Origin: Anomaloglossus baeobatrachus
Lineage: Eukaryota; Chordata; Amphibia; Anura; Aromobatidae
DNA length: 64,000 nt
Direction of reading: 5' to 3'
Assembly: GCF_048569485.1 (NCBI RefSeq)
Contig: NC_134354.1
Location: 510,752,869-510,816,868, forward strand
Shown here: positions 46,540 to 58,728 of the stretch, piece by piece
Layout of the letters: each line of letters begins with the position of its first letter
Numbering within the stretch: position 1 is the stretch's first letter
Translations under genes and position numbers: made by a program
The notes under the pieces: generated by a model
What the model saw: only the letters and a program-made list of their open reading frames with translations
Databases searched by the model: none
Told to the model about the DNA's origin: nothing

Positions 46540-47117
46540 TAATATGTTCTATTAATACACAGACATGTGACTTAGTGGGAAATTGACCCTCCAACTGTTT
46601 TTCATTAGTACAACTTAATTTTCTAGCCTTTTGTTAAACATGCAAGAAAAAGGAAAAAAATCAGCTCACCCCTTTGTATGTTGGAATCTGAATCTTCTGC
46701 AGCTGGACTATAAGGTGTGGTTCCTCAGTATTAGGGCTGCTTCTCACTTGCGAGTTTCTCGCAGTAGAGCAATGCGAGAAAAACTCGCATTGGAATCGGA
46801 CACATGTTAGTGAATGATTCAGCTCTCATCTGCGATTTTTTTCTCAGTCCAAATCGGACCGAGAAAAAAATCGCAGCATGCTGCTTTTTTGCGAGTTTCT
46901 CAGACCATTTGTCTCAATGATTCCCTATGGAAGCGTGTTTTTTGAAGGCACACACACGCACAACACCGTTCAAATATGCGAGTTGGGCTGGTCCTATTTT
47001 AAATAATTAATTAACACATGTCTGTGCCATCGCACGTCATTGTTTTAATTAGGTTGCACTTGTGTATATTACCTCTCCAAAAGCACATGGCAATTGCTCC
47101 ACGGATGCATATCCAAC

Positions 47118-49027
47118 ATGGCTAGGTACATCAATGTTGAAATGCTCATAATGCTCGTTCAGGAACGTCCGGAATTATGGGACAAGCGGGACAATTCGTA
47201 TGCAGACCGGGCTGCACGCGATGCCTCCTGGTTATGGATCTGTCGCAAAATGTTTCCGCATTTCAACAATAGTACCCCAGATGCACAACTGCGAATGAGT
47301 GAGTTTTTTTTTTTTTTTCTAGTTTAAATTCCCATTTTTTATTGTATAAATGATTTGTTAAAAACGATTAGAGGTTTTTTTTGTTTTCAGTGAAATCTAA
47401 TTTTTTTTTTGTTTAATTTATTTTTCAAATCTAAAAAATTAAAAAACAAAGTTACAGATATCACAAAAAGATGGCGAAGTGTACGGGACCAATTCAGGAG
47501 GGAAAAGCAAAGTCGTGCAGCAAGTGGTTCAGCAGCATCTAATAAGAGGCCATATATACATTATGAGCGACTTAATTTCTTACATCAAATTGTTGATTTA
47601 TGTCCGTAAGTTTTTTTTTTCATTTATAGTTAAAAATAGCGTTTGTAAATTAATTTATTTCCTTTTTTTTTTTACAAAAAAAAAAAATGTTAAATAATTT
47701 TGAGTCAAACAATCCAAAAAATCCTATAAAAAAAAAAAACATTGCTCAGATCATGAACATTCACTGGTAATTAGGCCGTTGCGACATTGTTAGCGATCTC
47801 GTTCACATTGTGAAAATAAATTTCGCAAGTGCATTTTTTTTTTTGGCCCAAAATATCTTTGTACAACGTCAAACACAAGCACATGCAAACATTATTTTCA
47901 CATCGAGACAAAGAATGCTAATAATGTCGCTGCATGACAAATGGCACTAATTGTGATGAACATAATTTAGTAATTGTAAAAATCCTTGTTTTAATTTTTC
48001 ACAAAATTAAAATGTCTCCATACATTACATTTTCAGCACGGAATCAAATTTGACAGATAAAGACACAATATCAGAATCTGACACACAAAGGGAGACAAAT
48101 CATGAGGATGGAGATGTACAAGATAACATGCATGAATTTGAAAATGAAGCCTCATCAGGACCAATTGTGGCTGGATCCAAGGAAAACAATGATTGTAATC
48201 CAAATGATGTAACTAATGAAAAAGATGATGATTTTGAAACCTCAAATCAAAACAGTGCACTAGATATCTCGACACATCATGCACCAACATACACCAGGGG
48301 TAGAAGGCGCAAAGGAAAAAATGTCACCAATACTCGTAGAGAGGTTGATAATGGGGTGCTTGATTACCTGTCTCGAACCATCAATGACGATGGAGAGGAG
48401 GCATTTTCACGCAGCCTTGCTCAATATTTGCGTCAAATTCCACGTGGAGTAAGGCTGCGTGCAAGAAGCTGTATGCAAACCATAATTGACGCATGTACCC
48501 CTCCCAATACACCACATTTAATTTTCAATTACATCGAACGCTGGCAATTATCTGAAGAAAATAAACTAGACAATACCCCTCCAAATATAGATGCTATAAC
48601 ATCAAACACCCTGCCACAGCCACCACACATACCAAGTGTCTGTGTGTCTAATCGCGACAATATGTCAGGATATGAACATACAAATGAAATAACACACAAC
48701 CTACACATGAATATTGTTGATAATGCCCATAATGTAGTAAGACAAACATACAATCCAAACATCAATTCAAATATACATTATAGTAACCAAAGAGAACAAC
48801 ATTATGACCATACTCATGCATCATCCAATGCTAGGGAAATTTCATTAAGAAATTTCTCTGAACCAGCAAACAGCCATCATACTCCAAGCAGCTACACGAG
48901 CAAGGACAACAATCTAGTTCAACCAATCAGCACACGCCCTGAACAGCATCAGGACCACAAGATGCAAACCCCAGCAAGCCAGATGCAACGATCTACCAAT
49001 GTAACACCTAGATACATGAATTTATGA
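47118..49027 (+). CDS. Harbinger-associated MADF-domain protein (3 exons, 441 residues)
   Basis: The second protein of the element. In Harbinger systems a Myb/SANT- or MADF-like partner binds DNA and helps bring the transposase to the ends and into the nucleus. Exons are inferred at 47118-47298, 47452-47605 and 48037-49027, with GTGAGT and GTAAGT donors and AAAG and TTCAG acceptors; total 1,326 bases, open to TGA. Exons 1-2 form the MADF fold (MLIMLVQERPELWD, ASWLWICRKMFPHF, TDITKRWRSVRDQF). Exon 3 starts acidic, has a basic RGRRRKGKN patch, then a BESS-like helix (FSRSLAQYLRQIPRGVRLRA), and ends in an Asn/His-rich tail. An in-frame ATG at 47094 is an alternative start. Confidence 0.85.
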
Positions 49028-49339
49028 GTGTAACATTAGTTATTTATTTGTGAATATAACAAATAAGTGTGTTATAAAACCAAACAATATATCTTCCTGC
49101 ATTTATGTATACCAAAACATATAGGTGAAGCAAAACATTTGTTATTTAAACCAAGAATCAGTTTATTAAGGGAAATTTGAACATTATACCTTATGTATCT
49201 TATTGGATAAGAAGTATTATCTGCATGATACCGTTTATTAGTTTTAATTTGGATTTGCATGTTTTTTAAAAGGACCAAAAAAAAAAAAAAAAATAAACAT
49301 TATTTGGTTAACCATCATAAGTTTTTTTTATCATATTTT

Positions 49340-50706
49340 TTAAACGTTATTTAAGTTTGGTTGCCATGGAATTGATCCAGAAGCTGTATTGAAGTAATTA
49401 CATAGATGATTGCGCACTCTTATCCCTGACCAAAGTTGAGCAACATTTTGTGAACGAATTAACAAATGGGGATCTTGAAAAAAAGGAATATCTTGATTTA
49501 CTGCATCAAGACATTCTTTTGTTCGTGTCACATTATGCAGAATTACTATTGCTTTAATTACTTTAATAACATTTTGTTCATTTAGCTGGATATGTGTGTA
49601 CAGTATTCGCCATTTAGCACACATTATCCCAAAAGCACATTCAACTACCCTTCTGGCCCTCGAGAGTCTGTAATTGAAAATGCGTCGCATAGGAGTTAAT
49701 GTACATCTGGGATATGGTCGCATCATATTGCTTGACAATTTAAATGCCTCATCACCAACAAAATAATAAGGTATGGCGGGTCCCTGAGTACCCTCTAAAA
49801 TTTGTGGAAAAGGAATATGTAAAGTAGATTGCAACATACGTGCACACATAGTGGATTGTGAGAAAATTTGGGAATCCCCAGCACCACCATAGGCACCAAC
49901 ATCCATTAAAGTAAATCGGTATGTCGCATCGGCAACAGCCAGAAGAACGACAGAGAAATAATGTTTATAATTGTAATAAAGCGATCCTGAGTTTGGAGGC
50001 TTGCGAACTCGGACATGCTTGCCATCAATTGCTCCAATGCAATTTGGCATTTGGCAGTTATTAGTGAAGCCCTTTGATATTTGAAGCCACATTTCTACTG
50101 TTGGTTCAGGCATCATTGTATTGTGCAGGTTATCCCAAATTGCTGCACAGGTTGTTGACACAATCGAACATATAGTGGACTTTCCAAGTAAAAATTCAAG
50201 ATGCAAAGCAGCATATGAAAGTCCAGTAGAGAGATATCTGTATATAGAGAATATGGATTAATTCATTCAGATATATTTCATCAATTTAAATTTGGCATCA
50301 TTTGTATCGTGATGTTAATTTATAAATGATTTGCTAAAAAAATAAAAAAATACCGTAATGTAAGCAATAGCCGTTCCTCTGGGCATATACTTTTTCGAAA
50401 ACGGGTGTTCTGTCTGGTTATATCAGGACGAATTTCTGTGAGGATGAAGTCAAATGTAGTCAAATCCATGCGACAGTAGGCATAAAACTTGTCACTGTGT
50501 TCGCGTAATTTTTCATAAAGACGGGTAAAATGACCTCTTGTTGCACGGCGACGGACAATTGGATGGAGCCAATATCTTCGCATAGATGTAAGGGATGGTT
50601 CATGATAGTATGTTCCAAAACGGCGTGAAAGTACCCAATGAAGCAATATTCTTTCTGTTGTATTGAATGTCAAATGATTTGACATTGTTCCTTTTTTAGA
50701 TGACAA
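49340..50706 (-). CDS. Harbinger DDE transposase (2 exons, 416 residues)
   Basis: A PIF/Harbinger nuclease related to host HARBI1. Exon 1 is 50706-50354 and exon 2 is 50237-49340, separated by a 116-base intron (donor GTATTT, acceptor TACAG). Joining them gives TLRYLSTGLSYAALHLEF, the conserved block before the catalytic domain, and 1,248 coding bases with no stop. Catalytic residues are seen as GAIDGKHVRVRKP (D about 189), VGDEAFKLS (D about 280) and RRVVECAFG (E about 317). MDVGAYGGAGDS is also typical. Length and layout are normal, so this copy may be functional. Confidence 0.92.
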
Positions 50707-51246
50707 TAGGATATTGCTTCAATGCAGAACGAAATCCAGAGTCTTGCGATGAATACAAAGCACACATGAGACCCAAAGCCACGTGGGGGGCTGGAACATT
50801 TAAATAGGCAAATTCCATGTGTCGATCATTTAAATTAAGTGAACTCTTGCAGATAACTCGCATCACAATCGCAACACACACGCGTCGCACACGCGAGCAA
50901 AAAGCATCGCACTTGCGTTGCACTCGCACCTAACGTGAACTAAAATCAGCCGAGTATTTTTCAGCCCAGTCGGACCGATTTTACTCGCATAGATGTGTTT
51001 CCACCCTTAGTGAACAGGAAAAAGACTTCTGTCCAGCGCAATGACCAGGAATCAGATAATAAAATTTCCAGGATTTTTTTGATGCTTAGCTCATGGGGCT
51101 AGAGACCTATGCTATTTACATAGGATATATGAAAGTAATAAAACGTATTTTATTACTTTCATATTACACAATATAACAATACAGGGATGGGTAGGAAGGG
51201 TTAATAGCTCACACAAGCTCCTGCTTGTAGGTCAGAACGCTTTTTT

Positions 51247-53272
51247 GGAAAAAGGAGATATTTAGCAATCGCATTGATCAATGTAACTGAGCCCCAAGGC
51301 CTCGTCACGGCATATCTCTATATTGGGGTCCCTAGCTCTGTGACCCTAACTGTGTGTCATCTCATTGCAATTAAAAACTGCTATGGGTGGAGAGGGGTAA
51401 CTAAGGACTTTCTTATATAGGAGATGGAAAAAACATGGCCAAAAGGGGCGGAGCTGTGTTCACATTCAGAAAAAAACTACATATAACTGAATAGGATAAC
51501 TGAAGTGAGCACTAATATATATATATTATGAGTGCAAGCCAAAAATTACATACTATATACGGATAAGGCTGCACATCAAACTTAGATAATAGTATAATGC
51601 CTCAAGCATATGGACAAATATTGGAATATACAATGAAAAATGCTACTTGCTAATTTGAACATGTGAATAATGAATTGCATACCTGCCATGAATATTAGGA
51701 AAAAGGAGATATTTAGCAATCGCATTGATCAATGTAACTGAGCCCCAAGGCCTCGTCAAGGCATATCTCTATATTGGGGTCCCTAGCTCTGTGACCCTAA
51801 CTGTGTGTCATCTCATTGCAATTAAAAACTGCTATGGGTGGAGAGGGGTAACTAAGGACTTTCTTATATAGGAGATGGAAAAAACATGGCCGAAAGGGGC
51901 GGAGCTGTGTTCACATTCAGAAAAAAACTACATATAACTGAATAGGATAACTGAAGTGAGCACTAATATATATATTATGAGTGCAAGCCAAAAATTACAT
52001 ACTATATACGGATAAGGCTGCACATCAAACTTAGATAATAGTATAATGCCTCAAGCATATGGACAAATATTGGAATATACAATGAAAAATGCTACTTGCT
52101 AATTTGAACATGTGAATAATGAATTGCATACCTGCCATGAATATTAGGAAAAAGGAGATATTTAGCAATCGCATTGATCAATGTAACTGAGCCCCAAGGC
52201 CTCGTCAAGGCATATCTCTATATTGGGGTCCCTAGCTCTGTGACCCTAACTGTGTGTCATCTCATTGCAATTAAAAACTGCTATGGGTGGAGAGGGGTAA
52301 CTAAGGACTTTCTTATATAGGAGATGGCAAAAAACATGGCCGAAAGGGGCGGAGCTGTGTTCACATTCAGAAAAAAACTACATATAACTGAATAGGATAA
52401 CTGAAGTGAGCACTAATATATATATTATGAGTGCAAGCCAAAAATTACATACTATATACGGATAAGGCTGCACATCAAACTTAGATAATAGTATAATGCC
52501 TCAAGCATATGGACAAATATTGGAATATACAATGAAAAATGCTACTTGCTAATTTGAACATGTGAATAATGAATTGCATACCTGCCATGAATATTAGGAA
52601 AAAGGAGATATTTAGCAATCGCATTGATCAATGTAACTGAGCCCCAAGGCCTCGTCAAGGCATATCTCTATATTGGGGTCCCTAGCTCTGTGACCCTAAC
52701 TGTGTGTCATCTCATTGCAATTAAAAACTGCTATGGGTGGAGAGGGGTAACTAAGGACTTTCTTATATAGGAGATGGAAAAAACATGGCCGAAAGGGGCG
52801 GAGCTGTGTTCACATTCAGAAAAAAACTACATATAACTGAATAGGATAACTGAAGTGAGCACTAATATATATATTATGAGTGCAAGCCAAAAATTACATA
52901 CTATATACGGATAAGGCTGCACATCAAACTTAGATAATAGTATAATGCCTCAAGCATATGGACAAATATTGGAATATACAATGAAAAATGCTACTTGCTA
53001 ATTTGAACATGTGAATAATGAATTGCATACCTGCCATGAATATTAGGAAAAAGGAGATATTTAGCAATCGCATTGATCAATGTAACTGAGCCCCAAAACC
53101 TCGTCAAGGTATATCTCTATATTGGGGTCCCTAGCTCTGTGACCCTAACTGTGTGTCATCTCATTGCAATTAAAAACTGCTGTGGGTGGAGAGGGGTAAC
53201 CAAGGACATTCTTATATAGGAGATGGAAAAAACATGGCCGAAAGGGGCGGAGCTGTGTTCACATTCAGAAGA
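51247..53272. repeat. Tandem array, about 450-bp unit, four full copies plus a partial fifth
   Basis: Units start GGAAAAAGGAGATATTTAGC at 51247, 51698, 52147, 52597 and 53046, spaced 449-451 bases. Copies 1-4 differ by only a few bases. The fifth is cut after about 227 bases and is more diverged (CCCCAAAACC in place of CCCCAAGGCC). Each unit includes GGGGCGGAGCTGTGTTCACA and CCTCAAGCATATGGACAAAT. No open frame or known family is recognised. Confidence 0.97.
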
Positions 53273-53576
53273 ATATTTCTAAAATAAAACATCTAATTTC
53301 AGAACAAATGGTATGCTTACATTCAGCATCCTAGCGCCAGTATAGCACTAGCTTTACTTTATATATAAAAATCCTGATGGTTGGTTCTCTTTAAGAGCAA
53401 GGGTCAACCCATGACCCTGTTGGTGTGGTGGAAGAGCAGGTGGACACAAAAAAGAAGAAAACAAGGACTATATACCCTTGTTTGGGTGGGAAGTGGTGCA
53501 TGGTGTGAGGCAGCGACCACCAATGTGGTAATTGGTCGCTGTGTGTCGCAGTGGAGAAGGTAACCTGTGATGTTAA

Positions 53577-54172
53577 AGGGGTGGTTCACCCATTTTTTTT
53601 TATTTTCTGTATGAGTTCTACTTACCATTCTAGGCGTTTTCTCCATTGGCTTCTGTTTCCATTTCTGGCACTGAGCGGCGCTATCCTGCACACTCAGTGC
53701 CTGTCACATGACCCCCTGGAGCTGTGGCCGCCAGTATCCTCTGACGTCCCGGCAATTCCGGGCTCTCAAACTTGTCGGGTACGCCAGAGGAGGCTGGCAC
53801 CTCTCACATTGAGTGACAGGGCTGTTGGCGGTGACTACCGCACATCACAGCCCAGCATCGAGGGGAGGAGCTGGAGGACATCAGTGTGGAGCCGGCTAAG
53901 CATCCTGCAGATGGTGAGGCACAGGGCGTCAGTGTGCAGTACGGGGGGGTTCTTCAGCTGAAATCCCCCCCCTGCACGTAAGTATCTGATCACACTCTCC
54001 ACCCGCCCGCTCTGCTGCGATGTCAGGAGAGCGGCCAGTGTCGGGCAGTGTGATCATGTGCTCCTCCCAGCAGCACTGCAGGACGCAGCAAGACACTGAC
54101 AGTCATGTCACCGCTGTGCTCTGCCACCTGTCCTGCTGCATGGGAACGCTTTTTTGACCTGACAGGTTCCCT
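53577..54172. mobile_element. TTAA-flanked element, AGGGGTGGTTCACCC left end
   Basis: TTAA at 53573-53576 and 54173-54176. The left end is AGGGGTGGTTCACCC and the right end ACCTGACAGGTTCCCT. The two ends differ, so this may be a composite of two related families. GC-rich interior, no gene. Confidence 0.6.
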
Positions 54173-54176
54173 TTAA

Positions 54177-55340
54177 ATTAGTGAGGTCAGTCATTATGTG
54201 AAGAAACAGGTGTGAATCAGGTGGCCCTTATTTATTTGTTGTACATGTATTTCTCCTTGAAAGCCTGAGAAATATGGGTCATTCAAGATATTGTTCAGAA
54301 GAACAGTGTACTTTGATTCAAAAGTTTATTGAAGAGGATAAAGTGCAGACAATGATCAGCTGTTCAGCTAAAATTATTTCCAATGCTTTAAAATACAAAG
54401 CAAAAACAGAGAGACGTGGAAGTAAACAGAAGACGACCATTCCAATGGATGGAAGAGTAGCCAGAATGGCAAAGGCTCAGCCAATGATCAGCTCCAGGAT
54501 GATCAAAAACAGTCTCAAGTTACCTGTGAGTACTGTGACAGTTAGAAGACGCCTGTGTGAAGCTGATCTATTAGAAGTCCCTGCAAAGTCCCACTGTTAA
54601 AAAAGACGTACTGAAGCGGATACAATTTGCCAAAGAACATATTAACTGACCTAGAGAAAAATGGAGAAACATTTTGTGGACTGTTGAAAGTAAAATTGTT
54701 CTTTTTGGGTCCAAGAGCAGACAGTTCTTCAGACGACCCGAAACTCTGAATTCAAGCCACAGTAAATGCTGAAGACCGTGAAGCATGGTGGTGCAAGCAT
54801 CATGATATGGGAATGTTTCTCATACTATGGTGCCGGGCCTATTTACTGCACACCAGGGATCATGGAGTATGCATATATCCAAATATTTGAAGAGGTCATG
54901 TTGCCTTACGCTGAGGATGAAATGCCCTTGAAATGGATGTTTCAACAAGACAACCCTAAACACACCAATAGACAAGCAAAGTCTTGGTTCCAGTCAAACA
55001 AAATTGAAGTTATGGAGTGGCCAGCCCAATCCCCGGACCTTAATCCGATAGAACACTTATGTGGTGACATCAAAAATGCCATTTCTGAGGCAAAGCCAAC
55101 AAATGCAAATAAATTGTAGGATGTAGTCAAAGCATCCTGGGCTTGAATAAGCGACAGGTTCCAGAAGTTGGTTGACTCCATGCAACATAGATGTGAAACA
55201 GTTCTACAAAACTGTGGTTATACAACTAAATATTAGCTGAATGATTCACAGGAATGCTAAATCCTAAATAAAAAGAGGACAGATTTTGAGTATGTTAACA
55301 TAAATGCAGACACTGCTACTTTTTTTTGAACAGCGCAGTG
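54177..55340 (+). mobile_element. Decayed Tc1-like transposon, 5' end missing
   Basis: The right end TTTTGAACAGCGCAGTG before TA looks like a Tc1 terminus; no matching left terminus is found. The + strand carries a decayed transposase. Confidence 0.75.
54274..55146 (+). pseudogene. Tc1-like transposase, decayed
   Basis: The N terminus begins MGHSRYCSEEQCTLIQKFIE and includes VSTVTVRRRLCEADL (end of the HTH pair), then breaks. After frame changes come WRNILWTVESKIVLFGSK (the first catalytic Asp replaced by Val-Glu context), KHGGASIMIWECFSYYGAGP, FQQDNPKHTNRQAKSW (second Asp) and SPDLNPIEHLCGDIKN (Glu). A stop follows NANKL. At least one frameshift and several stops make it inactive. Confidence 0.82.
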
Positions 55341-56032
55341 TAAATTAGTTAAACATTATATACATTTCTCTGCATGTTTTGATTTAGAAAACAGTGCAAC
55401 ATTCCCAGCGTATGGAAATAACCATTAGATTTTGGCTTAACTCGTCTTTTTGAACACGGCTATTATTTTGAACACAACTGTAGTTACTTTAGTAGTGTGT
55501 GCCATTTTCTACAGGACACAACCATTGAGGGATTTGTGCACCCAGTGAACGCAACCAGGTTATAAATCAAACTTCTGAACACGAAGCCTGAAAAAAGCTT
55601 AGTGCCATTTATTCAACTACAAAAGAAGCTTGTAATTCTAATAATAAACATGAACTATGGTATTTTAATTAGTCTTTAAATTACGTATATAATATTTTTA
55701 CCATGACTAATTTGATTTATTACTTGAAAATAGCAGAAACATTGGAATAACATTTTATGACATAATTGCAATTAATAGAAATTCTGCACTTCTAGAGGCT
55801 ATAGCTGCTGGTATCTTCAAACAAATGTGCAACTCATTATTAAATGGAACAGATCTACTAATCAAAAGTGCCAGAATTCTGGAGAATATATGTCTAGAAT
55901 CACATTTATTTCTAAAATAACTTTTGAACACTTTTCTGACTCCTTATCAGACAAACGGCAATGACTTAAGATAGGCTATACTGTTCCAAAATTTTGCTGC
56001 GAAAAAGCCGATCAAGAAAATATGATGTAAAT
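55341..56032. other. No feature recognised
   Basis: AT-rich intergenic sequence without repeat termini or exon-like segments. Confidence 0.4.
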
Positions 56033-56036
56033 TTAA

Positions 56037-57671
56037 AGGGAACCTGTCACCAGATTTGTCCCCATAAGTTGCGGCCATGTCGCGGGCGGTTGTGGTGATT
56101 TGTTGGCACCACCGCTGCTCTGTATGAGGATCCCGGGAATGATGGTAGGGAGCAGCTAGTTGTTGTGTTGCCCCTCCGTGGGTAGGGGTTGGTGATCCCG
56201 GGGCCCAGTGATGAGGTGGGAGATGCAGGGCTTGGTGGGCGCAGGGACGCGGGGGCAGTGCTGTGCCTGGCGGCACTGTGGTACTCACTCAGCCTGAGAC
56301 GATGACACAGTTCTCGGTAAAACACACGGCTGGAAAGACGGTTCCCACGGACGGCTGCACTTGCTTTCCCCAGTAGGTGACGGTGACGGTCCCTCTGTCC
56401 TGCACCTATGTTGATTATGGTTGCGATGGGTTCCCACCGGTAACCCGCTCCCCGGCTTGGATATGGGCCGGAGGAGCCCTACTTTGCCCGCAGGCGCTGG
56501 TCCTGAGAAACTGGTGCCCTGGCGGTGGTGGTGTCTCTCTAACACGGTTGGACTGTTGCCTTCAATCGGGACTTGGTTGTTTGGAGACAGACGTCCCCTT
56601 CACTGACGGATTTGGCAAATTATGGCGACTCCTAGCCTTGCCGGGGTCCGAGAGGCCCCTGCCCTGGTGCTGACTGTTCTTCGTATACTGCTCCAGACCG
56701 CCGGGCCACCACCCGTCCGCGATCCTTCCAGCAACCTCCGAGCAGTCACCCCTCCAGACAGTCACCGCCGTCTGCTGACCTTGCTGTCACTGTCCGGGCA
56801 AACAGCCGGACCAACTTCAGGCTTTACTCCTGTCACATCAGCTTCTCTCTTTAGCTGTACTACAACTTCACTTCTACTTTACTTCACTTTCCTAAACTTG
56901 AACTCCACTGTTTACTCCTCTCTCAAGCCTTGCCTGGGCTAAACTGCCTGATTCTTCCCGCCTCCAGGGCTGTGAACTCCTCGGTGGGCGGAGCCAACCG
57001 CCTGGCCCACCCCCTGGTGTGGACACCAGCTCCTGGAGGAAGGCAACAAGGATTTTTGGGTTAGCTTAGATGTGCCTAACTGGGGTGTCGGGTGTGGTGG
57101 TGTGATGACCTGTGACCCCTGGCTTGCCCAGGGCGTCACAGCCACCACCAGTAAGCCATTATATACAGCATTCTAGAATAGTGTATGTTGTATATAAATG
57201 CCCAGGCCGCTCTGTATAATGTAAAAATAATTTTTTTACACTCAACTGAGGGGCGGCCCGGTCTGATGGGTGTTGCTGGTCTCAGTCCGGTGCCTTCTCT
57301 CTTCCTTCCATCGCTGTACTTCTTAACTCCTCTGTGTGTGGATGACACATCCTATGTCATCCACACATAGTCATCCATTGCACTCCTGCGCATGCACACT
57401 TATCTGCTGCGGGATGAGTAAAGTACTGTAATGCACAGGCACGGGGAAAGGTTAAAGACCCCCCATACACATGTAATACAATACTTTGACCTGCCCTCAG
57501 CAAGGAAGAGAGTAGGACGCAGACTGCCCCCAGGTGAGTATAATAAAACATTTTTTTTATCTTATGCAGAGCGTTCTGGGCACTTATATACAGCATTCTA
57601 GTATACTGTATATAAGGGGTTACTGGTGGTGGTTGCAGCCTATAGAGGACAAATCTAGTGGCAGGTTCCCT
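56037..57671. mobile_element. TTAA-flanked AGGGAACCTG element split by a solo LTR
   Basis: The ends AGGGAACCTGTCACCAG and AGTGGCAGGTTCCCT are flanked by TTAA (56033-56036, 57672-57675). With the LTR removed it is about 570 bases, with internal TATATACAGCATTCTAG inverted pairs. No transposase is present. Confidence 0.75.
56078..57140 (-). mobile_element. Solo LTR of an LTR retrotransposon (fossil)
   Basis: A 1,063-base block bounded by TG...CA (TGTCGCGGGCGG at the left, GGGCGTCACA at the right) with a 4-base duplication GCCA (56074-56077, 57141-57144). It interrupts a TTAA-flanked MITE, and read through the break the MITE sequence becomes continuous. No internal coding part remains, as expected for LTR-LTR recombination. 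The family is probably gypsy-like, inferred from 4-base target size and TGTGACGCCC ends; moderately young. Confidence 0.65.
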
Positions 57672-57675
57672 TTAA

Positions 57676-58056
57676 AGGGGTTTTTTGATTTTGGAAACTC
57701 TGTTCCCTGGGTACAGTTTGTTTAAAATAAAAAAAAAAATCTGTTCTTCACTCCCGAGGCCCACCACTGAGTCTCTGCTGCTAGTGGCTGTTCGTGTCGG
57801 AAGCTCTGACAACATGTCAATAGCTCTCCAGTTAATAAGTACAGTATGCTCAGAGGCTCATGCCATCAACTCAGTCAAAGCCACTGAGCAAAATGGTAGG
57901 CTGCAGCACAGTCGATGTGACATCAGCATCGCAGATTATAATAGACACCGGTAGCAGTTGAAGTGATTCAATGCTGTTCCACGGGAGAGTGAGTCATGCA
58001 TAGATTATTTTTAAAACAATCTGCGGCCAAGAGTGTTCCTAAATTGGAAAAACCCT
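57676..58056. mobile_element. TTAA-flanked MITE, AGGGGTTTTTTG ends
   Basis: TTAA at 57672-57675 (shared with the element to its left) and 58057-58060. The ends AGGGGTTTTTTGATTTTGGAAA and TTCCTAAATTGGAAAAACCCT are inverted repeats. It is 381 bases, noncoding. Confidence 0.75.
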
Positions 58057-58060
58057 TTAA

Positions 58061-58649
58061 TTTAAAAATACCAAATTTATCATCCAGCAGGAGCCATTAG
58101 GATACATTTTATGTATTCAGTCTAATTCTGAGCTAATTGTAAGACTCTATTAGAAAATCTGCCCCATTATTTTTTTATTTGTGATTTTCACTCGGAATTT
58201 GTAATCATTAAATGTGGAAATTCTTGCACTGATCGTGTTCATGAAAAATCTAGAACAATAAGTTCTTATAACTAAAATTGTGCTGGGTTGTGTCCAGACA
58301 GCAGAGTGGCACAGGCCTGCTGACAATCCGCAGCACTTCGGATCCAATAAGTGATGTGTTCAGTTAGGTGTGAAATGCTCAGCCTATCAATGGGCTGTCT
58401 GTCTCCTAACAACTTGACAAGCTCTGCTAAAGAGCTTAGCCATGCAGATTAAACCTTAAAAAATTGTCTACCATCTGTTAACCGGAGGAGCTGTCATTCG
58501 CATTCAACAGGGAGTCCAAACTAAGTTGGAAGTTTGAGTAAGTAATTATAAATTTCACATTGTCAAGACTGTGGACCCTCGCCTAATTACTCTCTACATG
58601 TTTATGGTGAATATGCCTGCGCTTTGTGTCCCTAGGTAAGGAAAGAAGA
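58061..58649 (+). other. IMPG2: Upstream region of IMPG2, promoter not resolved
   Basis: Moderately AT-rich sequence in which the IMPG2 promoter and 5' UTR should lie. A homeobox-type TAATTA core is at 58584-58589, 61 bases before the ATG, and photoreceptor genes often use OTX/CRX-like sites. One core is weak evidence, and no TATA box is placed with confidence. Confidence 0.3.
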
Positions 58650-58728
58650 ATGAATCATTGTTCTTGGGTAAGCATCTTGGGCTTTTTCTGTATGACGGTA
58701 CTTGAAGGACAACTACAACCTCCTACAG
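58650..58728 (+). CDS. IMPG2: IMPG2 first coding exon (signal peptide)
   Basis: ATG at 58650 opens a frame encoding a short polar start, then a hydrophobic stretch (VSILGFFCMTVLEG), a typical signal peptide for a secreted or membrane protein. It ends at a GTAACA donor in phase 1. The next exon at 60567 supplies the two missing bases (GTT, Val), so the splice is in frame. IMPG2 is a photoreceptor proteoglycan of the interphotoreceptor matrix, and the length and phase of this exon fit my memory of the mammalian first exon. On its own the exon is too short to identify, so the call depends on exon 2. Confidence 0.75.

Larger units (their letters stand above)
44565..46640 (-). mobile_element. Decayed Tc1/mariner-type transposon with two nested MITEs
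   Basis: The left part has AAAAATTGGGACGCTGTGTAAAATGTAAAG and CAATGATTTGGAAATCTC, familiar from a transposon family that carries a Tc1-like transposase; the right end near 46640 is not sharp. The - strand keeps transposase pieces with stops. MITEs at 44638-45102 and 46044-46539 interrupt it. Confidence 0.6.
46734..51006. mobile_element. Two-gene PIF/Harbinger transposon, apparently complete
   Basis: The 4,273-base element is flanked by TTA (46731-46733, 51007-51009). Its ends GGGCTGCTTCTCACTTGCGAG and (inverted) GGGTGGAAACACATCTATGCGAG are only partly alike, as is common for Harbinger. A MADF-domain gene runs on the + strand and a DDE transposase on the - strand, tail to tail with about 310 bases between stops. 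Both genes splice into uninterrupted frames. The non-autonomous element at 22552-24070 shares both ends. Confidence 0.92.

Noticed and set aside
51247-53272. CRISPR-like array
   Set aside because: The repeat is a continuous 450-base tandem unit without short repeats and unique spacers, in a vertebrate setting.
58584-58589. TAATTA as a proven photoreceptor homeobox site
   Set aside because: A six-base core is expected often by chance in AT-rich DNA. It is mentioned only as context for the unresolved promoter.
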